Source: Narthecium ossifragum
Taxonomy: Eukaryota > Streptophyta > Magnoliopsida > Dioscoreales > Nartheciaceae
Length of the DNA: 64,000 nucleotides
NCBI GenBank assembly: GCA_963920575.1
Contig: OY986971.1
Location: 6,264,779 to 6,328,778 of the forward strand
Reading direction: 5' to 3'
The notes beneath the pieces are model-generated. The model had not been told where the DNA came from and ran no database searches. It saw only the letters and a list, made by a program, of their open reading frames with translations. Within the stretch, counting starts at the first letter, position 1. Each line of letters opens with the position of its first letter. Positions 22,942 to 33,100 of the stretch are shown piece by piece. The position numbers and the translations under genes are program-made.

Positions 22942-24559
22942 TGATAAAACTTGAAAAGTGCACAAATCATCATTATAATTTGGCTTTGTTAGTCTCCGAG
23001 CAATGCCTAACTAACTATCTTTACCCTATTTCAGGCATAAAAGACCTCAGCAAGAGTTAGATCAAGTTTGGAGTCAAAACGAGCACATTTGGGGAATTTC
23101 AGCATAAATGATCGATCATCACAACATGAAAGGATCGATCATTTACATGCATTAACCTGAAAAAGAGGACCAGTTGAAAGGATCAATCATCACACCATGA
23201 GAAGATCGATCATTTATGTGTGTCAACAGTGGCAGAGAGCAAGGTTTGAAAAGATCGATTTTCCTTCAGGGAATAATCGATCACCCATGGGGCGTAACCA
23301 AAGATACAAGAAAATGATCGATCTTCTTCTATAAGAGGATTGATCCTTTAGAGGCGTAGCTAGCAATTGAAGACTAAATGATCGATCTTCATCTTATGAA
23401 GATCGATCATTTCTTTATCCGTGGAAAAAATCAAAGGCCCAGATCTAATCCGTTGGAAGGGTGTTTCCTAGGCTATAAATAGGTGTTTTCTAGGGTTTTT
23501 ACAGAGCTCTCTTTTTCCTCCCTTAGGAGGGCTTCTCGCTTAGAACTTTAGGTTAGGTTTTCTTTTTCCTCTTTTTAACTTTTCTTTTTAGAATCTCTGG
23601 GAGGAAATCCATGACAGAAAAGCTTCACCAACTTTCATCCATGGATCAAACCCAAAAGATGAGTAGCTAAACTTTTAACCATTGGATTCTTATGATATAA
23701 CTAGGGTTTCTATTAGGGATTCTTAAGATTTAGGGCTTGTATATCTTCTTGAATGGTTTGTATAGATAATCTTAATTTCTTTATGAACTTGGCGTTGATT
23801 TTATTTATGGATGTTTGGATTGTTTTAATATGTTTTAGATCTAGAGCTAATGCATGTTAGAGCTTGAATTGGATTCTTCTAATAGGAGAACCATGCTAAA
23901 ACCATGGAATCTTATATTATGAGGGGATCTTATTTGTCATTAGGAGGTTAATAGTGCTAGAACCACTATACGCTATTCCTAATCCTCCATCTATCTTATC
24001 TTTATAGATTTGGCCAATCGAGATGCTAGAACCATCTTGATTTTACACCTAAATTCATATAATGATTATTTTCTCGTGATGAATCAGTCCTAATTAGAAG
24101 GTTCATTAGCGGTGATCGGAACTAACCATTAGGTCACCGAATTTTAGACAATTGTTCTCGCCGACGAGGGATCCTAACCGAACCTTGTTGAGTGATAGGG
24201 AGAATTAGCCGTTCACTTATCAACTATTAGGAAAATCATTCAGTTTGGTTAGCTAGTTTTAATCCTAGGAAGATCTGGTAGAACCTTTGTTACGGATTAA
24301 GAATTCCTTAGTTCCTTTTCTTGCATTTATAAATCCTTCAGTATAAAGTTAATTTAATTCCAATTCTGAATCTTTTCTCAACTTATTGGTATGAATACTT
24401 AGATTGAGTTTAGTAGTTTAATTACTTTCCTACGCATTTCCTGTGGATTCAACTCAGACTCACTGCTACCTACCCCTAAAGTAGTTAGTTAGTAGTTTGA
24501 TTATAAATTTGTAATTTTGGGCAGACTTGTTAAGCCGCGACACTTTTCAAGCGCTATGA
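22942..24559 (+). repeat. Left LTR of the nested pol-less element
   Basis: About 1.6 kb, starting TGATAAAAC and ending near GCGCTATGA, where the right end has TATCA. It holds six exact GATCGATC palindromes plus near-matches at 23106-23408, then TATAAAT at 23474. Positions 23786-24559 match 27756-28481 closely. Confidence 0.8.
23106..23480 (+). promoter_or_regulatory. GATCGATC cluster and TATA box in LTR
   Basis: Six exact GATCGATC sites and about four one-off variants occur in roughly 300 bases, often in pairs with flanks such as ATGATCGATCATC and AGATCGATCATTT. The last exact site (23401-23408) is 65 bases before TATAAAT at 23474. This is the expected U3 promoter position of an LTR. The function of the palindrome is not known. 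Confidence 0.6.
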
Positions 24560-24823
24560 AAATTTTGGTGCCGTTGCCGAGGATTGCTATTTGAAATGAT
24601 TGGTTTACTTTGCTTAGTTTATTGTTTCTTGTAACTAGGTTTTAGTTTTTAGGTGTTGATTTAATAATAAAAAAAAGAGATTTGTGCTTACATTGCTATA
24701 TCTATTTATTGATAGGAGAATCAACGATTTACGGTCGACGACGGACGTCTAATGCTTGGACCAACCCTTTGTAACGTATTTATGAACTTTTGACTTGGTC
24801 CTTGTTTATATGATTGTTTATAC

Positions 24824-26228
24824 ATGGCCGATGGTTTTATGCCACCGGGTGTCACCTTGAACGATTATTCTTTACCGTCTAGTTATACACATGCTTATGT
24901 TAATAGTACATATGGTTTATCAAACCCGGCTCATGATTCGCATTCATACAACTATGTTTCGGATTTGAGTGAGCATCCATACCCTTATTGGCAATTCCAA
25001 GGTTACTATCCTCCTAATGTTCAACCACAAGATACGAGCATACCGGACCAATACTTTGCACCTAGTTTTGAACCATCTTATCTTTCTCAAACACAATACC
25101 CACCACCCCAACATTGGTATGAGCCTCCCATTCCCTTCAAACCACAAGCACAAATAGATCAATCTTTAGATGAGCGGATTCTTAAAGCCTTAGAGACTTT
25201 CGAGGCACGAAACCAACTTTTACATTCCCACTCACAATCATTAGCCAATATAGAAGTCCAAATTGGACAATTAGCTTCCTTGATTGATTGATACTATGAT
25301 GAGGTTGATGGTTGTGTGAGTGAAGTAGTGCCTCCTAATTTTACTGATCATGCTTGTGATGTGCATTTTACCAATATTTATCATGTATGCAATCATGAAA
25401 TTCTTTATGAGGCTTCGCCGGTTCATGATAATTTGGATAAGGTTTTGCCGGTGCTTGAGGATGTTATTGATGGTGTTTTGCCGAAGTATATTGATTTGGT
25501 GAATGAACCAATGCCTTCGATGTTTCATGAAAATGAAGAGATTGACAAATGTATGCATGATTTGGTACTTCCTATGCAAGATGATCATGTTGTTTATGCT
25601 TATCCTTTAAATGATTACGATGCATGTGATGGTGATGTGGTTTGTGATAACTCACCGGCTTTCGACAAAAAGAATGATAATGATGTTTGCAAGGATATAT
25701 TGTTGGCATTTGATGTCCATGATGTTCTTGATGAGGACTTAACCGGTCTTCAATTGATATATTGATGACAATATTTGTGATGATTCTCCACCAGTGTTTG
25801 ATATTAGTGAATATATTAAGCCGATTTTTGATGCATCGAATGAGAAGTATGTTTTACCGGTTTTGGATGATTATGAGATTAACGGTGTTTGCAATAATGT
25901 CGTACCGGTCCTTGATGTGTTGGATAATGTTATGCCTAATTTCGACAATTGGAATGACTTAGATGATCCTTATGAGACATTTTTTAGGAAGCCTCAATTT
26001 GAGCCTCTACTTTTCACTTCATCCACACTGGTTGAACATTGTGAGGGAATGGACCTTCTTAGTCCATTTTTCTTAAGCCATGCCGAATTTGATTGTAATT
26101 TCATCAAAAGCTCTTGTAAGACTTTCCATCTTTCGAGCATCTTATTTCATAAGGACCCAATCTTTTTCTTTGATGAAGATTGTTTGCATGCTTTATTTTT
26201 CTTCGGCTCATGTATTATTTCACCTTGA
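24824..26228 (+). pseudogene. Acidic gag-like open frame of the nested element
   Basis: It opens at 24824 (MADGFMPPGVTLNDYSLPSS) and is rich in Tyr, Pro and Gln. The segment SLANIEVQIGQLASLID resembles the end of Athila/Tat gag. One TGA at 25289 interrupts the frame, which continues in phase to 25765 as an acidic region. A +1 shift near 25770 leads to the last part, ending at 26228. The acidic part repeats phrases such as VLPVLEDVIDGVLP, YVLPVLDDY and VVPVLDVLDNVMP. I recognise only the gag-like segment. The rest has no function I can assign and may be peculiar to this non-autonomous family. Confidence 0.55.
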
Positions 26229-27755
26229 AACACAAGCCACTAAAAGCCGGCTTGATGACGACCCTATGTGAAAAATTACATGGATTGAAGGATGGTGAAT
26301 GGCGAGTGCATAAACCTTTGTATGGATTATTTGTCAAAAGTGCTCTTGTCGTCTTTGATAAATCATGTTTGCACATTTTTTTTAGTCTTCACTCCATGTA
26401 TTTCTTCACCTGGAACCATCGGCCACCCAAATTCGATTTTGTTATACATAGCATTGTGTCGAGCTAGAGACGGTAAACCAAGCGCTTGATGGGAGGCAAC
26501 TCATCTCTGATTTGCATTTTGATTAGTTTATTTGAGATTTCTTAACTGCATGCTTGCTTGTTTTCTAATTAGTTGCATGTTTGATTTTAGTATGTAGTTA
26601 GTTGCTCATTGATTGATTGATTGTGATGCCGTAATTGCCGTTGCTGAATTTTTGTGTTGATCGTTGGATTGGGATCTTCTTGCTTAAGTTTAGGGGTCCT
26701 AGGGGGGTTAGTATTAATGTTTACAAGGTTAGAGGCTTAATTCCCATGTTTTAACACAATTTTTGCGTTTTTGGTGCAAATGATCGATCTTCCAAGGATG
26801 CAAAGATCGATCCTTATTTGCACCACACGTAGACAGAACCTGGGTATTAAGATGATCGATCATCAGTACCTTGATCGATCTTTTATGTGTGCCCATTGAG
26901 ACAGAGCGTAGTAATTAGGATGATCGATCTTCCTTAAGAAGACGATCGATCATCTATGGGAACACGACAAGGCAGGGTCTGGGGTTCAAAATGATCAATC
27001 AGTCCATGAAAGAAGATCGATCATTTTTCTTCACCATCTATGACAGAGAGAGGGTTTTTGGGGTATCGATCATTCTTTGCACATGATTGATCTTTCCATC
27101 TCCCTTTCAAAGCAGAACGTCCACGTGAGTATGATCGATCTTTTAGATCAACAAAAGCGATCTTGTTCACTTATACACGTCACCAAGCCATATTTCCGAT
27201 CACATGAGATGCTACCACGTGGTACATGAAAGATCTTCACATCAAAGGAAGATCGATCATTGGCGAGTGGTGTAAAAAAATATATAAAGACCAGTGACCG
27301 ACTTAGGGCTTTAAACCCTAAGATCGATCATTTTCCCCTTTATCTCCTTCGGCCACCCCACCGCCTCTCTTCTTCTCCGCCTCCGACCGACTCGCCACCA
27401 CCTCCTACGGCCGGATCTTCTCGTCGCCGACCTCCGTTCCACTCCACGACCCTCCTCCAACATTCTCCTCCAATCAATCATCCCCAAAGCCTCCACATTT
27501 CCGTCATATTGCATCACCACACCTCTCACCGGTGGTGTTCTCTTCTCCGACGAGGTCCTTTGGCCAACGTTCATCTCCTCCGGCGTTCCACCTCATCGTC
27601 CCTACATCTACGCACAATGGGCCACAAGAGGCCTGTCGACAAAGGGATGGTTCCCGTTTCGTCCTCTGCACCATCCGCCCGATCGCCGGTCACCACTCCA
27701 GCCAGGCAAGCACCACCGCCTTCCGGACCTCCGATGAGCCCACCTCCAGCAGCAT
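26229..27755 (+). other. Post-gag region with second GATCGATC cluster and TATA box
   Basis: After remnant open frames to about 26490, GGGAGGCAACTCATC marks the usual post-pol position. From 26778 to 27258 there are nine exact GATCGATC sites, then TATATAAA at 27281 and one more site at 27323. GC-rich DNA follows, with an open frame (27260-27757) whose last part starts MGHKRPVDKGMVPV. This layout (palindromes, TATA, leader) resembles a U3-R region and joins directly to the shared LTR half at 27756. It may therefore be a foreign U3-R in the right LTR, or internal DNA next to a truncated LTR. Confidence 0.5.
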
Positions 27756-28481
27756 GAACTTGGTGTTTATTTTATTTGTGGATGTTTGGATTGTTTTAAT
27801 ATGTTTTAGATCTAGAGCTAATGCATGTTAGGGCTTGGATTGGACTCTTCTAAAAGGAGAACCATGCTAGAACCATAGAATCTCATATTATGAGTGGATC
27901 TTATTCGTCGTTAGGAGGTTAATTGTGCCAGAACCACTATACTCTATTCCTAATCCTCCTTCTATCTTATCTTTATAGATTTGGCCAATCGAGATGCTAG
28001 AACCATCTTGATTTTACACTTAAATCCATATTATGATTATTTTCTCGCGATGAATCGGTCCTAATCAGATGGTTCATTAGCGGTGGTCAGAACTAACGAT
28101 TAGGTCACCGAATTTTAGACAATTGTTCTAACCATTCACTTATCAATCATTAGGAAAACCATTCAGTTTGGTTAGCTAGTTCTAATCCTAGGAAGACCTG
28201 GTAGAACCTTTGTTACGGATTAAGAATTCCTTGGTTTCATTCTTGCATTTATAAATCCTTTAGTATAAAATTAGTTTAATTCCAATTCTAAGTCTTTTGT
28301 CAACTTATTGGTAAGAATACTTCAATTGAGTTTAGTAGTTTAATTATTTTCCTACGTATTCCCTGTAGATTCGACTCGGACTCGCTGCTAGCTACCTCTA
28401 AAGTAGTTTGTTAGTAGTTTGATTATAAATTTGTAATTTTGGGCGGACTTGTTAAGCCGCGACACTTTTCAAGTGCTATCA
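27756..28481 (+). repeat. Right LTR (3' half) of the nested element
   Basis: Matches 23786-24559 from GAACTTGG(C/T)GTT to the end, with scattered substitutions and a deletion of about 45 bases near 28130. Ends in TATCA at the target duplication. Confidence 0.85.
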
Positions 28482-28486
28482 TGGTT

Positions 28487-28755
28487 CTTCTACGGTTTTG
28501 GGTTGAGAGCTTCTTGTATCGAGAGTGATTGTACTCCAAAGGGTTGGGGGCGAGAGAAGAGTGCTCTTGTAATCACTAGCCAATAAAGGAGTTGGGATCT
28601 CATCCCTTACCCAAATTCGTGTGTGTGTAAGGCAAAAAGGAGGGTTGGTCAAGAGGTAGTCGGGTTGTCAGGCGGAGTGCACAAGCGGTGCACAAACGAC
28701 GTGCAGACGACGCACAAGCGGAGCACAAGCGGCGTGTGAGCGCAGGACAGCGGTG
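28487..28755 (+). repeat. Right LTR of the gag-only element, second part
   Basis: Continues the LTR interrupted at 22941 and matches 20270-20553 (GAGAGTGATTGTA, GCACAAGCGGTGCACAAACG). It stops matching after GACAGCGGTG, so the LTR's 3' end is lost. Confidence 0.8.
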
Positions 28756-28756
28756 T

Positions 28757-29981
28757 TTAGGATATATATAGATAGAAGATAGGGGGTAGTTTAGTCTTTT
28801 ATCTTAATATGGGTACTAAATGACGGAAGGTCTTTTATAGAAGACCATTTGACAAGTTGGCCTCTAATAAGAGACCATTTGACAAATCCCCCTTAAATTT
28901 TTTATCTCTAATTCCTCTTATTAATATTTTGGGGGATTTGTCAATAGGTCCTCAAAAACAATGTGATACAACAATAGGTCTCTATACCTCTATTTGGACG
29001 GAAATGCCCCTATTATCTATCTAGATCTATCCATACCCCAGCTAACCCCCCCGGGTGGCCGGCGAGTCCGATCTCGCCGTCGGACGCCGATCCCGATCTC
29101 GCCACCACCTCCTTCCCCGTGCTCCCCATCGCCGCCACCTCCTTCACCAGCTCCCCATCGCCACCTCCTTCCCCGTCCCCATTCGCGAGGTCGCCGCCAA
29201 GCCTGTCACGATCCTGCATCCCAGCTCGCTGCCTTCCGATCACACCGTCAGCAATCCCAAGCTCGCCGTCACCTCCTTCCCTGGCTCGCTGTTTGAATCC
29301 GTCTGATCCCTCCTTTCCCTGGCTCCCCGTCGCCGCCACCTCCTTCCTTGTCCCCGTCCGCGAGCTCGCCACGAACCCATTGATCGATCCTGCATCCCAG
29401 CTCACCGCCATCCGTGAAGTCGCCGTCCAACGCCGATCCTGAGCTCGCCGTTACCTCCTCCCCGGGCTCCCCCTCGCCGTTTCCAATGTTTTGCATTACA
29501 ATATTGGGCATAAGTGCTGGAAAGAAGCTAGATTTTTATATGTCAGCTTTTGGACATGCTAACATTAGTGATACTCTTGGGAGAAAAAGATTGTTGTAGA
29601 CAAAATCAATCTAAGTATGCAGTCTAAAAGATTCTTGTGGACACAATGATTCTGACTCAATGACTCTATTCTTATTGTGTTGCTTGTGTTGTTATACAAA
29701 ATGATTGAAAGAGAATATGTGAGTTTTGATAATGGTTTGATAAGGCATAGCATGACAATTGGACTTCCTTGTGCACAATATATGATTAGCTTAAATTTCA
29801 TTCTCTCATGTATATTTCTCAGGATTGTTGAGTTTTGGGTTTAACCATCTATTCTGTTTACAAAGATCAATTTGGATAGGGGCAATGATATCTAAGGAAT
29901 CTAGGAGATTTAGTTTGGTAGAGAATAATTTTAACCTAGAGTTCAAATTGATGGAGAAGAGTAGTGGTATTGTTATACATA
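28757..29981. mobile_element. MULE-like end and GC-rich repeat block
   Basis: 28760-29040 is AT-rich, with paired words (AGACCATTTGACAA twice) typical of MULE-type ends. 29050-29480 is GC-rich with a diverged direct repeat: CCTGCATCCCAGCTC occurs at 29210 and 29388, each after CCACCTCCTTCC. The open frame into MFCITILGISAGKKLDFYMS (about 29488-29599) may be a captured exon but is not recognised. 29600-29981 shows no gene. Confidence 0.4.
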
Positions 29982-30397
29982 GGGAAAATTATATTTTTCG
30001 TCCCTCAGCTTTCATTGAAGTAACCTTAAGTCCCTAATCTTTTATAAGTTTCAATTAGGTCCCTACAGTATCCTTTCAATCACAATGTGGGACATCGGCC
30101 TGACGCCGTCTCTATTCTTAACGGCTAGGGTGTCACGTGACCGCACGTGATAGAAGTTAAGGGACTAAAACGTTACTTCGATGAAAGTTAAAGGACTAAA
30201 ATGTTACTTCCATCCGCATGGCATCCATCACGTGCGATCACGTGACACCTCAGCCGTTAAAAATAGAGACGACATCAAGCTGATGTCTCACATTGTGACG
30301 AAAAGGATACTGCATGGACCCAATTGAAACTTATAAAAGATTTGGGACTTAAATGTTACTTTGGTGAAAGTTGAGGGACTAAAAAGGTAATTTATCC
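29982..30397. mobile_element. 416-bp MULE-type MITE with perfect 9-bp target duplication
   Basis: Flanked by TTATACATA on both sides (29973-29981 and 30398-30406). The ends are inverted repeats of about 165 bp, from GGGAAAATTATATTTTTCG and, in reverse complement, GGATAAATTACCTTTTTAG. Shared inner words include CTTTTATAAGTTTCAATT and GTGTCACGTGA. A 9-bp duplication with long inverted ends is the Mutator-superfamily signature. There is no coding capacity. The centre repeats AAGGGACTAAAA(C/T)GTTACTT. Confidence 0.92.
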
Positions 30398-30406
30398 TTA
30401 TACATA

Positions 30407-31237
30407 TATGACTATTATATAAAACACATATTTTCAAGCTTTTAATGCTCAGATTCTCCTCTAGATACTCCTAGTATGCTTGAAATTGTTGATTCTTCTT
30501 TGTCTTTTCAGAGCCTAAGTTCGAACGTATAAGCAACTCAATTCAATTTCTTCACATGTTACCAGTTTTTCACTTGTTCGGTCCCTACATGATTGTTTAT
30601 GAAATTAATTTATTGGAGAGCGTACCGCGATCCCACTATTTTTCATTTATATATCTTCTTAGATTTTTAAGACCCATTTACCTATATGAAGGATGTTTGT
30701 TTCTGAAATAAGGAGCTGCTACTATTATGCTTCAGGTCCTAGGTTTTTGCTTACATATATTACGAGCACTATTGGAATTTGTCCATGGAACTTTGAAGCT
30801 TGTTTTGATCCCACATTGCCTCTTTATAAACTCGTCTTTGCAGCTTAAAGCGTGAAAACATCTGATGGCTTAAGCTAAAGTTCACTTTAAGAACATGAAT
30901 TTACTAATTTATGGTTTATCATGTTAACGCATGTTGATCTCTTTAATTTGCTACTTATTACTTCTATCTACCTATATTGGTGTAATGGTTCTCATTTGTT
31001 ACGCTTCTTAGCACTTCTTGAGCTACAATATGAGTTATGTATAACAACGCTTGGGAATTGGTTCTAAGGCCTTGGGAATTGTTACCTTTCCTTGGCAAGG
31101 ACATTGACACAGAAGACTGACGGGAAATCATAATTGGCAGCGAAAGATGGATTTTCAAGTGGAGTTGTTAGCTTTTCACAAAGTTATGATAGTTGTGCTA
31201 TAAAAGGCTCGTATATTAATAAGTCACTAAATGTTCG
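30407..31237. other. Intergenic, no gene seen
   Basis: AT-rich DNA between the MITE and the Athila-like LTR. I found no exon, repeat or terminal structure here. Confidence 0.4.
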
Positions 31238-32676
31238 TGATTCAATCATTTAATTTAGCTTTGTTATGCTTAGAGTAGTTGTGTTTGATAGCTTGTTCGT
31301 TGATTTCAAGTATAATCATGTTTTGAGAAGAAATGCAAGAAATTCGGCTAAAATGACTAAATAAACTGCTTTTTCGACCGTCAGTAATATATTCGCCAGA
31401 TATTTGACAAAAGTCCAAATATTCTAAAACTTTGGAAGATCTACAACTTTGTTGTTGGCCATTTTGCGAGATTCCGGATGGTGTGATAGCAGTTTTGAAG
31501 AATACATGAAGATACATAAGCTGGAAAGCGGCACCGTCGAAGCTCAAGAGAATATTCTCCAAATATTTCCCATTAATCAGAATATTATGAAATAATTTTG
31601 GGATGACAGAAGGCTTCCAGATCTATAAATTTTATGTCAAATACCGGCTCAAATTCCGTATATATTGGCCCCGGAATTGACTCCAAATCAGAGTTTGAGT
31701 AGAAGCTGAAGAATAAGGAATCTGATAACATGGCAGAATCCAAGTCCAACTCATACGATGACTGGGCAGCCCGATGGATCGGTGTTAAGTCCGATCGGTC
31801 GCTCCTTTGATGTGGCATGTACGGAAAATTGGAAAATTAGAGTTTTATGCCCAGTTTAATTCCAAAAATCGGGTATTAGGGTTTGCCCTATAAATAGGGG
31901 TCTTCTGGCCGAAATTTAAAAGCCACCAAAGAGAAAAATTAGGTTTTCCGAGTTTTCGAAGACAGCGGAGACGCGGCTTGGATCTCGGGATCTCTTCATC
32001 AACTATATGGCGTTCATCAATCAGATGAATGGCTGATTCTTCTTCTTATGGATCTCATGAAGCTTTAGTGTAACTTTTCTGTATTTTCTAGTTTGATTCT
32101 TGTTATCTTTTCAAAGACATGATCCTATGAATATGATTTTATCCTATAAAGAGTTGAAGAAACTGAGTTCCGTTGACGTATATTCAGACCTACATGATCC
32201 TATGCTAGATGAAGATAGGTTGTACTCAGATTAAGTTCGAAGACAATCTATGCTAAGTATAGATAGGTTATGCCTTAGGGAAGCAATAACATTATTTTAG
32301 GGATTCATGCAAACTTAAGAAGTTGCGAATCTATAATGTCTTGAAAGAGCACAAGAGGATAATTAGAAAATACAGGAAGTGAAGTTAAAGTGGATTGAGT
32401 AAACCCTAGGAAATATCTATCATTGAAAACTTTTAAGTCTTTTATTTGCTTTCATAATTATTTTAATAAAAATCCATAAAATCCTTTTTCGCTTCAGAAT
32501 TAGAGTACCTGAGCTTTGATATTGATTTGTTTGCCCTAAAAGACACAATTTTCCCTGTGGTTCGACTCTGAATTTCATCACTTTATTACGTTTTAATTTA
32601 GCATTGAATGGAGGATTTATAAATTTCTAAATTGTGTGAGTTCCTATGACCTAACGATATCTTGAGAGGCCCATCA
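31238..32676 (+). repeat. Left LTR of the Athila-like element
   Basis: Probable start TGATTCAATCATT; end CCATCA just before the primer site. TATAAATA lies at 31889-31896. GATCGG-type words (CCGATGGATCGG, CCGATCGGTCG) lie at 31771-31803. Confidence 0.6.
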
Positions 32677-32681
32677 ATTTT

Positions 32682-32699
32682 TGGCGTCGTTGCCGGGGA
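32682..32699 (+). other. tRNA-Asp-type primer binding site
   Basis: TGGCGTCGTTGCCGGGGA is complementary, with one difference, to the 3' end of plant tRNA-Asp. This is the usual primer site of Athila/Tat elements. Confidence 0.85.
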
Positions 32700-33100
32700 A
32701 GATTGATTTCTTTTTAGACAAATTTTAATTGATATATCTCTCTTACTCTTTTTCTAAGCATAGTTAGATTTCCTTTTTATTTTATTTTATTTTTGTTATT
32801 CTGTGTTTAGATCTAGGAATATTTCTTGCAAAACTTGGATTATTTGAAGCATTAAAACGGCTATTTATGGAAGAAAAACCCTACTTCAGTCGGTAAGACC
32901 GACCGATCGCCCAGGATTCCGATCCATCGCTAAGCGACCGACTAATCGCTAATAACACCGACCGATCGCACAGAGCAGAGTCAGGTATGTTTTTCTAAAC
33001 TTAAGCTTTCGTTTTATGCTGTGATAAATCCCAGTTTTCTCCTCTCCTCCGAAACTTTTGTTTTCTTTTCCTTTTCTTTGTGGTGTATGGTTGATATTAT

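Larger units (their letters stand above)
22942..28481 (+). mobile_element. Nested pol-less Ty3/gypsy element, Athila-like primer site
   Basis: The element begins TGATAAAACTTG and ends GTGCTATCA. It is flanked by a perfect 5-bp duplication TGGTT (22937-22941 and 28482-28486), and the host LTR continues exactly across it. TGGTGCCGTTGCCGAGG at 24566-24582 is complementary to the tRNA-Asp 3' end, the primer site used by Athila/Tat-type elements. The interior has a broken acidic open frame (24824-26228) and the GGGAGGCAACTCATC motif typical after pol in these groups, but no protease, reverse transcriptase or integrase. The last 726 bases match the 3' half of the left LTR. The preceding DNA does not match the left LTR's 5' half. 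Confidence 0.85.
19222..28755 (+). mobile_element. Gag-only Ty3/gypsy element (TR-GAG type), split by a nested insertion
   Basis: The left LTR runs from TGTTAGGGG at 19222 to about 20640. A primer site complementary to initiator-Met tRNA lies at 20642-20653 (TGGCATCAGAGC). A decayed gag follows, then a polypurine tract (GGTAAGGGAGGTT). The right LTR starts with TGTCAGGGG at 21896. It is interrupted after 22941 and resumes at 28487 (CTTCTACGGTTTTGGG), fading out near 28755. Both LTRs share TATATAAG boxes (20165 and 22831) and GCACAAGCGG-type repeats. There is no protease, reverse transcriptase or integrase, so mobility would have depended on a partner, probably a Tekay/Del-type chromovirus judging by the gag. 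Confidence 0.85.

Noticed and set aside
27260..27757. 165-codon frame as a cellular gene
   Set aside because: Begins at the TATA box and runs through a GC-rich leader into an LTR; more likely element leader than a gene, though the MGHKRPVDKG part is noted.
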